Source of the DNA: Earliella scabrosa | Taxonomy: Eukaryota > Basidiomycota > Agaricomycetes > Polyporales > Polyporaceae | DNA length: 64,000 nucleotides | Assembly: GCA_022605405.1 (NCBI GenBank) | Contig: JABYQQ010000004.1 | Coordinates: forward strand, 2,356,001 to 2,420,000 | Reading direction: 5' to 3' | Shown here: piece after piece, positions 28,001 through 37,500 of the stretch | Numbering within the stretch: the first letter of the stretch is position 1 | How the letters are laid out: the number at the start of each line of letters is the position of its first letter | Position numbers and translations under genes: made by a program | Notes under the pieces: model-generated | Told to the model about the DNA's origin: nothing | What the model saw: only the letters and a program-made list of their open reading frames with translations | Database searches by the model: none

Positions 28001-30131
28001 GGTGTCTGCGAGGCTGTCGTCTGTTATACCGGCGATGTCGCGAACCCGAAGAAGACAAAGTACACTCTCCAGTACTACCTCGACTTCGTCGACCAACTCA
28101 TCGCTGAGGGTATCCACGTCCTTGGTATCAAGGACATGGCTGGTGTGCTCAAGCCGGAGGCTGCAAGAGTGTAGGTATCATGTAATCCGCCTGAGGACGC
28201 GTTGCTGAAGTCTGTCCTACAGGCTCATCGGGGCCATCAGGAAGAAGTACCCTGACCTCCCGATCCATGTACACTCCCATGATACTGCTGGTATCTCCAC
28301 TGCGAGCATGCTTGCTGCTGCTGCTGCAGGGGCCGACGTTGTGGATGTCGCCATCGATAGTAAGCACAACTCTAGAGCATCTCTGTGCCCAACGTACTCA
28401 CTATCCCCATAGGCATGTCCGGTTTGACCTCGCAGCCACCGATGGGTGCTGTCTGCAGCGCCTTGGAGCAGACCAACCTTGGCACGGGCATTCGTTACGA
28501 GGATATCCAGGCGCTCAACAGCTACTGGACGCAGGTTCGGGCGTTGTATGCTTGCTTCGAGGCAAACGTACGCGCGTCAGATTCCAGTGTCTTCGATCAC
28601 GAGATGCCTGGAGGCCAATACACGAACCTCATGGTAAAGATCTATGCGACCTTCCCCGCGTGGGTTCCCAAACTGATTCGGGTGTCTCCAGTTCCAAGCC
28701 GCCCAGCTTGGACTTGGGACTCAATGGACTGGTAAGTTTGTACCCCGGACCTGAGATCTCTGAGAAGCAGAAGCTGATATTGGGGTGCAGAGGTCAAGAA
28801 GAAGTACATCGAGGCGAACGAACTGGTGCGTTATGTTCTGACTGTTTCTTCCTCAGCGCTCGGTTCCTGATGATGGCTTCCGACAGTGCGGAGATATCAT
28901 CAAGGTGAATTGCCCTTACCCTTCGAACAGGGTCGTCCAGGGTTTTCTGAACTTTGTCGACTCTCCCTACAGGTCACGCCCTCGTCGAAGGTCGTCGGAG
29001 ACTTCGCGCAGTGGATGGTCCAGAACAACTTCTCGAAGCAAGACATTCTGGATCGCGCTGACCAACTTGACTTTCCGTCCTCTGTTGTCGAGTTCTTCCA
29101 AGGCTACCTTGGCCAACCCGTCGGCGGTTTCCCCGAGCCACTTCGTAGCAAGATCATCCGTAACAAGCCCAAGATTGACGGGCGGCCTGGTACCGGTCTT
29201 GCACCGATCGAGTTCAAGAAGGTCAAGGCGGAGCTCCGCAGCAAATTCGGCAAGCATATCACGGATTCCGATGTCACGTCCTATGTCATGTACCCGAAGG
29301 TAAGCGTCAGCAATGGCAAGTCGAAAGTGTTGAGCTGAGCATGGACGCCTCCCATAGGTCTTCGAGGAGTACCAGGCCTTCATCGAGAAGTACGGCGACT
29401 TGAGGTATGTGGCATCAGAGAATCTGTTCGCTTCCGTTCTCTGACAACCGCCATATAGCGTCGTACCCACGCGTTACTTCCTTGGCCGTCCTGACATTGG
29501 AAGGGAAATGATGATTGACATCGAGAAGGGCAAGACCCTCATCATCCGTCTCATGGCAGTTGGCCCTGTCATCGAGGGTCGTGCCCAGCGTGATGTCTGG
29601 TTCGAGGTCAACGGCGAGGTGGGTACATACTTACGACAGCCGACGTCACGTAAATTCTGATTGCGCATGCAGGTCCGCGCAGTATCTGTCGAGGACAAGA
29701 ACTCTGCTGTCGAGACTGTGTCTCGTGAAAGGGCGACGAATGACCCTGGCTCTGTGGGCGCACCCATGTCTGGCGTCGTCGTCGAGGTACGCGTCAAGGA
29801 GGGCGCTGAGATCAAGAAGGGCGACCCGATCTGCGGTGAGTCTCGCGGGCTGTATGACGCTTATAGCGTGCTGACGGTGTCGTTCACAACCACCAGTGAT
29901 GAGCGCGATGAAGGTGTGTGTCTGTGGATGCCGTGTGATGATATGTGTCTGATGTACCTTTCTCCAGATGGAGTCGTCTGTTACTGCGCCCGTTTCCGGC
30001 CATATCAAGCGAGTCGTCGTACATGAAGGTGAGTCTTGTAACTCACTCACACGCCGGAGCTATACTTACGTGTGCGATTCGCAGGGGACTCGATCAACCA
30101 GGGCGACCTGGTCGTGGAGATCGTGCACTGA
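25079..30131 (+). CDS. PYC: Pyruvate carboxylase
   Basis: This enzyme carboxylates pyruvate to oxaloacetate (anaplerosis, gluconeogenesis, citrate/oxalate supply) and is usually cytosolic in fungi. The domain order is complete. Biotin carboxylase: [26 protein letters not shown], the Gly-rich loop [11 protein letters not shown], the catalytic stretch [13 protein letters not shown]. Carboxyltransferase: [36 protein letters not shown], and HVHSHDTAG (metal-binding His pair). Then the PYC allosteric/linker region and the biotin carboxyl carrier domain with SAMKMESS. An intron falls exactly between the biotinyl Lys and Met codons of AMKM (about 29913-29967). About 18 introns; one, 25938-25994, is GC-AG. 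The N-terminus has no clear presequence. ATG 25079, stop TGA 30129-30131 after VVEIVH. About 1,190 aa, normal for the family. Confidence 0.96.
25938..25994 (+). other. GC-AG intron in pyruvate carboxylase
   Basis: The exon ends ..TTCCCAG, the intron begins GCAGGT and ends ACCTAG. Only this join gives the invariant [15 protein letters not shown]. The nearby GT donor (gtaaat) shifts the frame. Confidence 0.8.
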
Positions 30132-31006
30132 GTCGTTCGCTTTCTTGTCTACCTGCAAGCATCCGAGTCGTAAGACATGTACGATTATGTTGGGAAGTCA
30201 AACGCTGTGGAATAGAACCAATCGTATTCTCCCCGCGACCGGAGGTCATGTGTGCAACTCTGTTGTGTCGGCGGAAGCGAATGTTCGGATGTGGCTCCCG
30301 AATGCCGAAGACCCCCTGGATGTCATGGTGTGGGACGCGTTTTGCGCTCTCACCGGCGACGGCTGCGCGCACGTCTCTGACACGCCATGTACAAATCCGG
30401 CTTCCCCGCCGGTCACGAGATGCAGCGTTCGGATGGCGGCGCCGCGCTTGAGGTCGCACGAGTGCCAAATGTCTGCGCCATTTCCCTTATCCCCGACCCC
30501 GACCTTCTCATGGCCGTGATACGGATCCCGGTCCGATTGTGCTCAGCAGCGTAGGACACCGGGGCGACCACACTGCTGCGTCAGTCGTGCCGACGGGGTC
30601 GGCGTGAGGGCGGTCATCTAGAGTTAGGAGACGGCGTTCACGATCGCTTGACCATATGCGGACCCGCTCATTGGATTCTCTGGCCGCGTGCTCGAATTGG
30701 GACGGCGCAAGGACGTAATGGGTGAGCCATTTTATCCGTACCGGCGGCAGAAGCACGGAAGTAGCTGCTATGCACGTCGCAGGCATCGCCTCGGACTCTA
30801 GCGACACACCACATTCCTGGCGTGCGGTGGGCTGGTGTCGTCAGGGCGCCCTCCCAGGAGCGTGACAGAAGCTCCATATGCCTGAGTTTCGACGAGGATA
30901 AGCTAACGATACACGATATTTCGTGCATACTCCATGCGTCTGGGGAACCGTGACGATCGGGAGGATCTCCATTTGGCCATTCCGTTCCAAGCCCTCAACA
31001 CCGAAC
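30132..31006. other. Intergenic between convergent PYC and NMO genes
   Basis: 875 nt holding 3' ends of both genes. I see no further gene or RNA. Confidence 0.45.
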
Positions 31007-31316
31007 TCAGTCTTGCAGAAGTTGGTTTGATCTCTCCAGCTGCCGCACGATGTCCGTGTGCAGCTCCGCCATTACGTCCTGCCCGGTACAAGTTGCCAGG
31101 TCAATCAGAGTCGACAGACAGGAAGAGAGCGTGATCACGCACCTTTACTGGCTTGATCTCATGCATGAGGGTGACGCCCTGCCCGCTCCAGATGACTTGA
31201 TAGCCTACGTCTCCTTCTCGGTTGGCCAGGGCAAAGCGTCCGCGCACAGTCGCGTGCGAGAGGCCTGCTTCAACATCGTCGTGAATCTTGTTACGGATTG
31301 CACGGCCGTTGAGGCC

Positions 31317-31320
31317 CTCC
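31317..31320. repeat. Target-site duplication CTCC, left copy
   Basis: CTCC abuts the left inverted repeat; the second copy is at 31952-31955. The original exon has one copy. Confidence 0.75.
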
Positions 31321-31345
31321 GGAGGACCCGGGCATCTCCACCAGA
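31321..31345 (+). repeat. Left terminal inverted repeat of the NMO insertion
   Basis: 25 bp beginning GGAGGACCCGGG and ending CCACCAGA, identical to the reverse complement of 31927-31951. Weaker similarity (GTTT, TC) extends 8 nt further inward. Confidence 0.92.
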
Positions 31346-31359
31346 TGTTTGTCGAAATA

Positions 31360-31893
31360 TTGCCTAGAGTAGTTTCTATATAAGGAAATCATCCTTGTCC
31401 ATCTTTGCCTAGCGAACGATCCCGATTGAGGCTAGCGCCCGTTTAGCGCTCATAGGCCTTGTCGAGACTTTTGCCTATTCGAGGCCGACGATGGCCCTCC
31501 GGCGGGTGCTTAAGTGCGAACCTAGTCGGTCACGGTTTAGGAGGGTTCAGGCTACTTATTGAACGCATCCTCTTTCCATGACGTTCCGCCCGGCATGGTA
31601 ACACTCCCAGATACACATATGCGACAGATACGGAACATAGATTATTGCAGTGCAAAACTCGAACCCCTTCTCCCGGACCGCCGGCTTAAACTACCCGGAG
31701 GAACTCTCAACGCCTTCGCTGCTGTTCTCCAGGACGCCGCTGACGACGACACACGAATGCGAGCCCCGATCGACTTCCAAGCTGTATTGCGCATTAGCGT
31801 GTCACATTGTATGTGACAGTCGTGACGGTACGTGACACCCGTGACATTCCTGTCCACTTTTTGCCTAGCGCCCGCCGAAAACATTGCCTAGCG
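31360..31893 (+). repeat. Subterminal TTGCCTA(GCG) motifs inside the element
   Basis: TTGCCTA occurs at 31360, 31405, 31471, 31861 and 31884, always in the same orientation. Three copies extend to TTGCCTAGCG. Copies at 31471 and 31884 share the longer form TTGCCTAnnCGAGGCCGA (one mismatch). Such subterminal motifs often bind transposase, but they are usually inverted between ends; here they are direct. Confidence 0.75.
31801..31845. repeat. Hairpin plus phased GTGAC array inside the element
   Basis: GTCACAT-TGT-ATGTGAC (31801-31817) is a perfect 7-bp stem. GTGAC recurs at 31813, 31822, 31832 and 31841, spaced 9-10 bp, about one helical turn. Confidence 0.75.
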
Positions 31894-31926
31894 GAGGCCG
31901 AAATGGGGGGTCTCAGGGGATAAACC

Positions 31927-31951
31927 TCTGGTGGAGATGCCCGGGTCCTCC
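31927..31951 (-). repeat. Right terminal inverted repeat of the NMO insertion
   Basis: Exact inverted copy of 31321-31345 over 25 bp. Confidence 0.92.
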
Positions 31952-31955
31952 CTCC
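31952..31955. repeat. Target-site duplication CTCC, right copy
   Basis: CTCC abuts the right inverted repeat and matches 31317-31320. Confidence 0.75.
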
Positions 31956-33087
31956 GGCCAGCCGTAGAGGTTGAGCGCGTAGTCCATTGCGAGCGTCCGG
32001 ATGGTGGAGCCGGACTTGGCTGCGAGAAGCGCGGCCTTGTGCGCCTCCGGCCATGGACACTCGGGCGTGAGGAGGAAGCGGGTGCCTAGCACGGCGCCAG
32101 CCGCCCCAAGGGTGAGATACGCGGCGACTTGGGTCCCGTTTGCTATCCCTCCCGCAGCGAGCACGGGAGGCGCGCTATCACCCGAGAGAGCAGCAAGTAC
32201 CTCCGATACGAAGGTGAACGTGCTGGGCGTGAAAGCGCCCCCGTGACCCCCAGCCTCGGTCCCTGGAAGGCATTGTGCGGTCAGCATGTGTGTGAAAGGA
32301 AAGACGGATTGTAAGGGCGGGGTTTATCCGGTATCCGGAGATCGCCCCGGTAGTGGCATGTATAACTAAGTTTCCTCGCTGTCTCTCTGTACATAGAACA
32401 CCGAGGCAGGGTTCACGGACACTCACGAACCTTGGGCAACGATCACGTCTGCCTTCCACTCATTCGCCGCACGGAGTGCTTCTTCCACGGACGTGACTTG
32501 CACGAAGATGAGCGGCTTGTAGGGAGAACGCGTGTTGGCGGGTGAGGTCCGGGCGTACTGGATCCAACGGTGAAGGTCATTGCCGAACGCAAGCCAGAAG
32601 GCCTGGACGTTGGCCTCGAGCAATGCGTCTATCTTCTGCTTGGCAAGCTCCTCGTTGGCATCAAGCATCCACCCGATGAGACCAACCCCAATGGGAAGCG
32701 GTCTATCCCCGAGGTCTGGGAAGCTTTTTCGGAGCAAGGCGAGGTCCTCACGCAGCTCTTCAGGAGAAGTAAAGGCTGAGGACGTCTATATGTCAATCTT
32801 AGCACTGAAGTCAGAGAAGAGGTGTGTCGTGCCTGCTCCTACGAAACCGAACCCCCCGACTCGGGTCACTTCAGCCTATATTTGTCGGGTGAGTGAGTCG
32901 CATGACCTCCATCTGCCTACTTCGCTCACAGCGTGGTGAGTGGATGTTCCAAGTGCCATGGGGGCGCTTACAACCGGTACTCGTAGGCCTTGGATTTGCA
33001 TCGGTCATTGTATTGTAAACTGTCGGGGACAAGGTGACGTAGGGACATACCGAGCAGACGGGTCAATCTTGTATGAATCGCTTGCAT

Positions 33088-33800
33088 GGTCGCGGAGGGA
33101 GCGGGGATCCTGAGGATACTTAGAACTGGCAGCACTCGGCCCACTTCCTCTTATACAATGCATTGCGGACATGAGCGGCACCTAAGAAGACCCAAGGGAG
33201 CCGTTCGAGGCCGTGAGACACGATCATCTACACTAACTTCTTAACGTTAGTAGGAGATAGACCGTAAGGTGAAGGGAGGACTGACCAGCGCAGACAATAA
33301 CCAGTATAGGTGCGTGTCCAAATCCTTCAAGAGCAGAACTCGAGCCATACGAAGTAACAATCACCGGCCTTGGCCCGCTATGCGCAAACCCAAAACGCCG
33401 AAGCTCCGTCTCTACCTCCGCGTGTGTTGACGCAGATGACCTCGCCAGCCATGGTGTTGAAATCTTTGAGGAAACGCTGGCAACTTGTACTAGTAGCACC
33501 CCACTAGACCTATTATCGGTGCTTGACTCGATACCAGTGAGAGTCGAAAGCGGGCATTTAGGTGTACATATCGTGCGTCTCGTTACGGTCGGTCGGAGCT
33601 GCGACTTTGTTGTCGACGGTGAGAGCGACGTTGGCTGAACTAGGTTTGCCGTGCTAAGCTGAGGTCGTAGAACATGCGAGGCGCCCATGCCGCCACAGCG
33701 TGCTGTTTGGTCGTGTTTACCGCGTGTTTCTGTATACGCGCTCATCGTCTGCAGCCTTGCGTGCGCCGTTTGTCCCGTTCCCCAAAACTCTCTGCCCACC
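33088..33800. other. Divergent promoter interval, NMO pseudogene / SmB
   Basis: 713 nt between start codons. Open frames on the minus strand here are low-complexity and match no family. No element was recognised. Confidence 0.45.
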
Positions 33801-34569
33801 ATGGTAAGTGCCGGCCTATGTGTTTGGTATGGGCGCGATGCTCATGTGCCCCCCGCTAGCCTCCTCCAAAGTCCAAGGGCGGCAAAATGCTCAGCCTCAT
33901 CAACTGGAGGCTCAAAGTCACGATCAACGACGGCCGCGCGTTCGTCGGGCAGATGCTCGCCTTCGACCGACACATGAACCTCGTCCTCGCCGAGTGCGAG
34001 GAGTTCCGCCGCGTGCGCCCAAAGAAGAAGCCTGGAGAGACGGAGGCGGGCCCGATGCAGGAGATGAAGCGCACCCTTGGCTTGGTGATTCTTCGGGGCG
34101 AGACGGTCGTGAGTCTGAGTGTTGAGGGGCCCCCGCCAGTCACGGATGAGGACAAGAAAAATGCGGTGCGTACAGTTCGTTCTTCGCTAGCCGAGAGTCC
34201 CCGCTTGACTTGGATGATCACAGCTGCCGTTTGGACCTGGACGAGGAGCACCTGCTGGTCGCGGTATGGGTATGATGCCTCCTGGTGAGTCTTACAGATA
34301 TACCATCTGAGTGTCAGCAAATTCAATGACCCCCAAACAGGTGGTCCTGCTGGAATCGCAAGACCACCCATGCCGTTCGCACCTCCTGGTATGCCCGGTC
34401 CACCTCCACCTGGCTTCCGCCCTCCAGGCTTCCCCGGTGGACCCCCTGGCATGCCTTTCCCACCTCCGCCCGGCTTCGGTGGACCTCCACCAGGGTATGT
34501 CGCTGTAGAGTTGCTGTCGCAAATGGCGACTGACGATTGTTGAACAGGTTCCAGCCTCCACCGCAGTAA
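33801..34569 (+). CDS. SMB1: Sm protein B of the spliceosomal snRNP core
   Basis: SmB/B' is one of the seven Sm proteins that form the ring on U1, U2, U4 and U5 snRNAs. The first coding exon is the ATG alone (33801-33803), followed immediately by GTAAGTG. The intron ends gctag at 33859, and PPPKSKGGKMLSLINWRLKV follows. Sm1 (residues about 12-55: NWRLKVTINDGRAFVG..FDRHMNLVLAEC) and Sm2 (RTLGLVILRGETVVSLSVE) are complete. The tail is the classic Pro/Gly/Met-rich SmB type (PGRGAPAGRGMGMMPPG, PPPPGF repeats), assembled over three more introns. It ends GFQPPPQ with TAA 34567-34569. An RGRG-type motif that could be arginine-methylated is present. Confidence 0.93.
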
Positions 34570-37500
34570 AAATGATGTATTCTCCGGAGCCCGTCGAAGG
34601 CGTTGTACTTTTGCTCTCTGTTTCCTTGTTGTCTCTCCATCGATGCTATCCCTGCTACCGCTAACATGCAGACCGAGTCGCGCACCTACATCAGTGCTTG
34701 CACCAATCTGTCCGAACTGATCCTGGCGGTGGTACGCAACAACTGGACATCGAGTGACAGGGCTGGAGGAGTAGGGGACCGGCTCGAGGTCATGTTGTGG
34801 AAGCTCACTGATTGAAGGTTTGTATGTCGAGTTGTGCCATTCTCTCTTAATCCATCAGCTTCGTTCATTCGCTGCGTATATGAACGTCATATGAAGCTCT
34901 CTTTCTCTGGGATTGGATGCAGTCGCCCCTTAGTTGGGCTTGTCGATCAAGAGCTCTGGCAGAGTGAGTGTTGTTCTAGCTTGGTGGCGTATCTGTCCGC
35001 CTCGCAACATCATCCTTCGATTGCACGTATACAGGAGCTAGTTGTCTTCATTGACGAAGGCCCGCTGTCTCGGAACGAGGGCCTGGCGTCCCCAGGGCGT
35101 CCCTGCGTCAGATGGCGAAGCGCTGGCCTGTGCCTTCAGGTATTGGAGTCAGTACCCTGACTGCGGGTGCAACGTGGAGCGTCTCGTACCGTGCTAGAGT
35201 GCGCGTTCCTGATGACTACTCTCCCGCGCCCGTGCCAGCGGAGAGGCGTCTTGTCGTGATGAAGGAATATCAGTAGGTCGCTGCCTCGCCGGCGGTTCGT
35301 CGCAACAACACGAGGCAACTGCAAGGGTGACGGATGTGCTCGGATGGGGTGCTCACTGGCTCGTGAGTCGTAAGTGCCTACTCGATCTACAATGGCTGGA
35401 GTGATGACTGAACGTGAACGGTATAGAGACGATGATCGTGCGCCGCCCGCCCTGGCATCCGGAGACTACAGATGCTTGGAACAGTGGTACCTCAGCGGAT
35501 TCTCTACACTCCAGGCGATTGTCACGCTTCGAAAGTCGGAAACTACGTATTCCACCCGTCCATAGAGTTGATCCACGCGAAGGGTGCGCCCGATAGATCG
35601 CTACCATTGCGCCCTGGTGAGTACTTGTTGTGTTCTACCGTGGTGGCGAGATCCGCGTCCTGATGCTTCCGTCGCGCCGCGCTGAGCTGGCCCCTCGAGC
35701 GACGAGTCGGCACTACCAGGTCGCACCCCGCCCCACCTCGGCACCGCCAGCTGATGTCGTCTCCCACGCAGGTGCGCACTAGGATGCTTTGGGCGTGGGG
35801 ACGGGGGGTGTCACGCCCCCGATTCCGGAAGGATTGACGAACCGGAGGGTGCTCGTCGCTATCGCGGAAAGCTTGGGTACACCGCCGTCCGCCACGTTTG
35901 GGAGGGAGGGGCCAGAGGAGGGTGCTGGGCACGGACGATGACGTCGACGGCCTGTTGCGTGTTTGATGGGATGGATGAATGGCTGACGCGGGCGAGGGAA
36001 GAAAGGAAGGGGCGCGGAGGAAGGGGCGTTATCTGCCTCCGCGATGCGCTAGAAGAGCCCTTTAGGCGGACGGAAGGAAGACTTCGGAGAGGAGTGGGGA
36101 GAGCGCAGCGGTGTGCATTGTTCAGCGCGATAGCACTTCGTCGCGTTATCTCTAAGATCGTCACATTGTTAGCTGGCAGGGTGTTCTTGCGCTATCCATG
36201 AATTCGGGTGCAGGACCGTTGTGGTTACTGAATCCGCGATCTTCGCGAAGGGTTGTGGGCTAGTGCTGTAGGGCAAATGGGTGGCTGAGGAGCGAGCACA
36301 TCTCCGGAGAACTAAGTAGTGCGGAGGAGGTGCAACAAGTTCGCGACAAGGTTTTTGGGCTCAGCTGTTTCGCACTGACATGATGCGAATACCATGACCA
36401 ACTGAGTCGTCCCCGCACGACCGTTTCATTCGCGCGCAGCTTCAGATCCACCAGCAAGACTGTCCACACTTCGTAAGTCCATACAAGATGCAAACGGCCG
36501 GAGTTACATCTCTGGTGGTTCAGAGGCGTGTGGCTGGTAAGCGCCTGGCGCGAACCGACGCGCGGGAGTCGTCTTACATAACGATGACGCCTGGCTCACG
36601 ACCGCCGCGGGATCGTGTGCATTGTTCACCATGCAACATCAACGTCAAACATCGTACATACACTGTCAGCAGCAGAATGGACGGTAACCATGTCCGTCTC
36701 TAACCATCATACTGTGGCCACAGACAGGGCGTCAGTGCTATGGAAGAATCCGAACAAGGTAAGAACCTTGTGTGTCGCGCCGCATCTCGTCATGACGATT
36801 CCGAGCCTGATCGTGTTACTGAACGCTACGATGGACAGGAAACAAATGGGGCTCGGGAAATGCCCGAAAGGGAACCACAACAACGCGAGAATAACCTCTG
36901 TCGGTGGCTAACGTTGTTTGTTGCGCGACCAGGGCCCGGGAACGATCTCGACGAACCGAGACGGCTGTCTGGACTCGTCCGTGCACACGGATCCCTTGGG
37001 CCGCCATACATCGGTTACGGGGCGCGGACTCTGTTCGAGCCTGCGACTTAGCCACAGCTCGGGGCCAAGTCGAGATCGCGCTGGTACTGCGGACGCAGAA
37101 GGCCAACCGAGCCAAACCCAGGCCCAGGCAGGACAAATCTCTTGCGGTATTCCTGGCAGACGCGCACGAGTAGAATGCGACCCGGGGGAAGGGTGGGATG
37201 GTGCTGGACATATGACGTCGGAGATCTGCGCGAGTTTGAATCAACAAGTACCAGTTTAGATGCGGATACTGGATGGCGGGTTCAAGCGGTGGGGCAAGGT
37301 GATGAGGAAGGCGAAGACGAAGGACGATTGGAAGAGACAGCGGCCAGCTGGCCTGGGGAAGAGCATCATGCTAGATGCTAAATGACAACTGTCGTCGTCA
37401 TGGGTCTTGGGCATGGACTGGGTGGAGCTGTATAGAGCTATGGCGGTGATCGTTGGTTGTACATTCAGCCGAGCAGAAGGGAAGAGACTGCGGTGGAGCG

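Larger units (their letters stand above)
31321..31951. mobile_element. 631-bp non-autonomous TIR DNA transposon (MITE-like)
   Basis: The ends are perfect 25-bp inverted repeats starting GGAGGACCCGGGCAT. The flanks carry the 4-bp direct repeat CTCC (31317-31320 and 31952-31955). Removing the element plus one CTCC conceptually rejoins the NMO exon in frame (GWPEG-LNGRAIRN), which independently proves an insertion and its limits. No long ORF is inside, so transposase must come from elsewhere. The interior carries repeated TTGCCTA motifs near both ends and a GTGAC array. The superfamily is not assigned: a 4-bp duplication of CTCC does not fit the usual TA, TTAA, 8-bp or 9-bp classes. Confidence 0.88.
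31007..33087 (-). pseudogene. Nitronate monooxygenase (2-nitropropane dioxygenase) pseudogene, interrupted by a DNA element
   Basis: Intact members of this FMN enzyme family oxidise alkyl nitronates such as propionate 3-nitronate. The gene starts MQAIHTRLTRLLGLRVPVVS at 33087 (one intron inside), then APMALGTSTHHA, GGFGFVGAGTTH (FMN loop), LPIGVGLIGWMLD, the active-site region TEAGGHGGAF (after an intron at 32263-32430), AAGGIANGTQVAAY and VLGTRFLLTPE. Two lesions are visible. An in-frame TAG at 32786-32788 follows KIDI, just after the FMN loop. Second, a 631-bp element (31321-31951) splits the exon after GWPEG and brings a stop at 31913-31915. Beyond the element the frame resumes: GLNGRAIRNKIHDDVEAGL, GYQVIWSGQGVTLMHEI, then an intron and DVMAELHTDIVRQ, ending TGA 31007-31009. 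The rest is well preserved, so inactivation is probably recent. It is divergent to SmB. Confidence 0.85.

Noticed and set aside
28310..28330. CTG trinucleotide run
   Set aside because: It is the Ala-rich [11 protein letters not shown] stretch of pyruvate carboxylase, conserved in the family.
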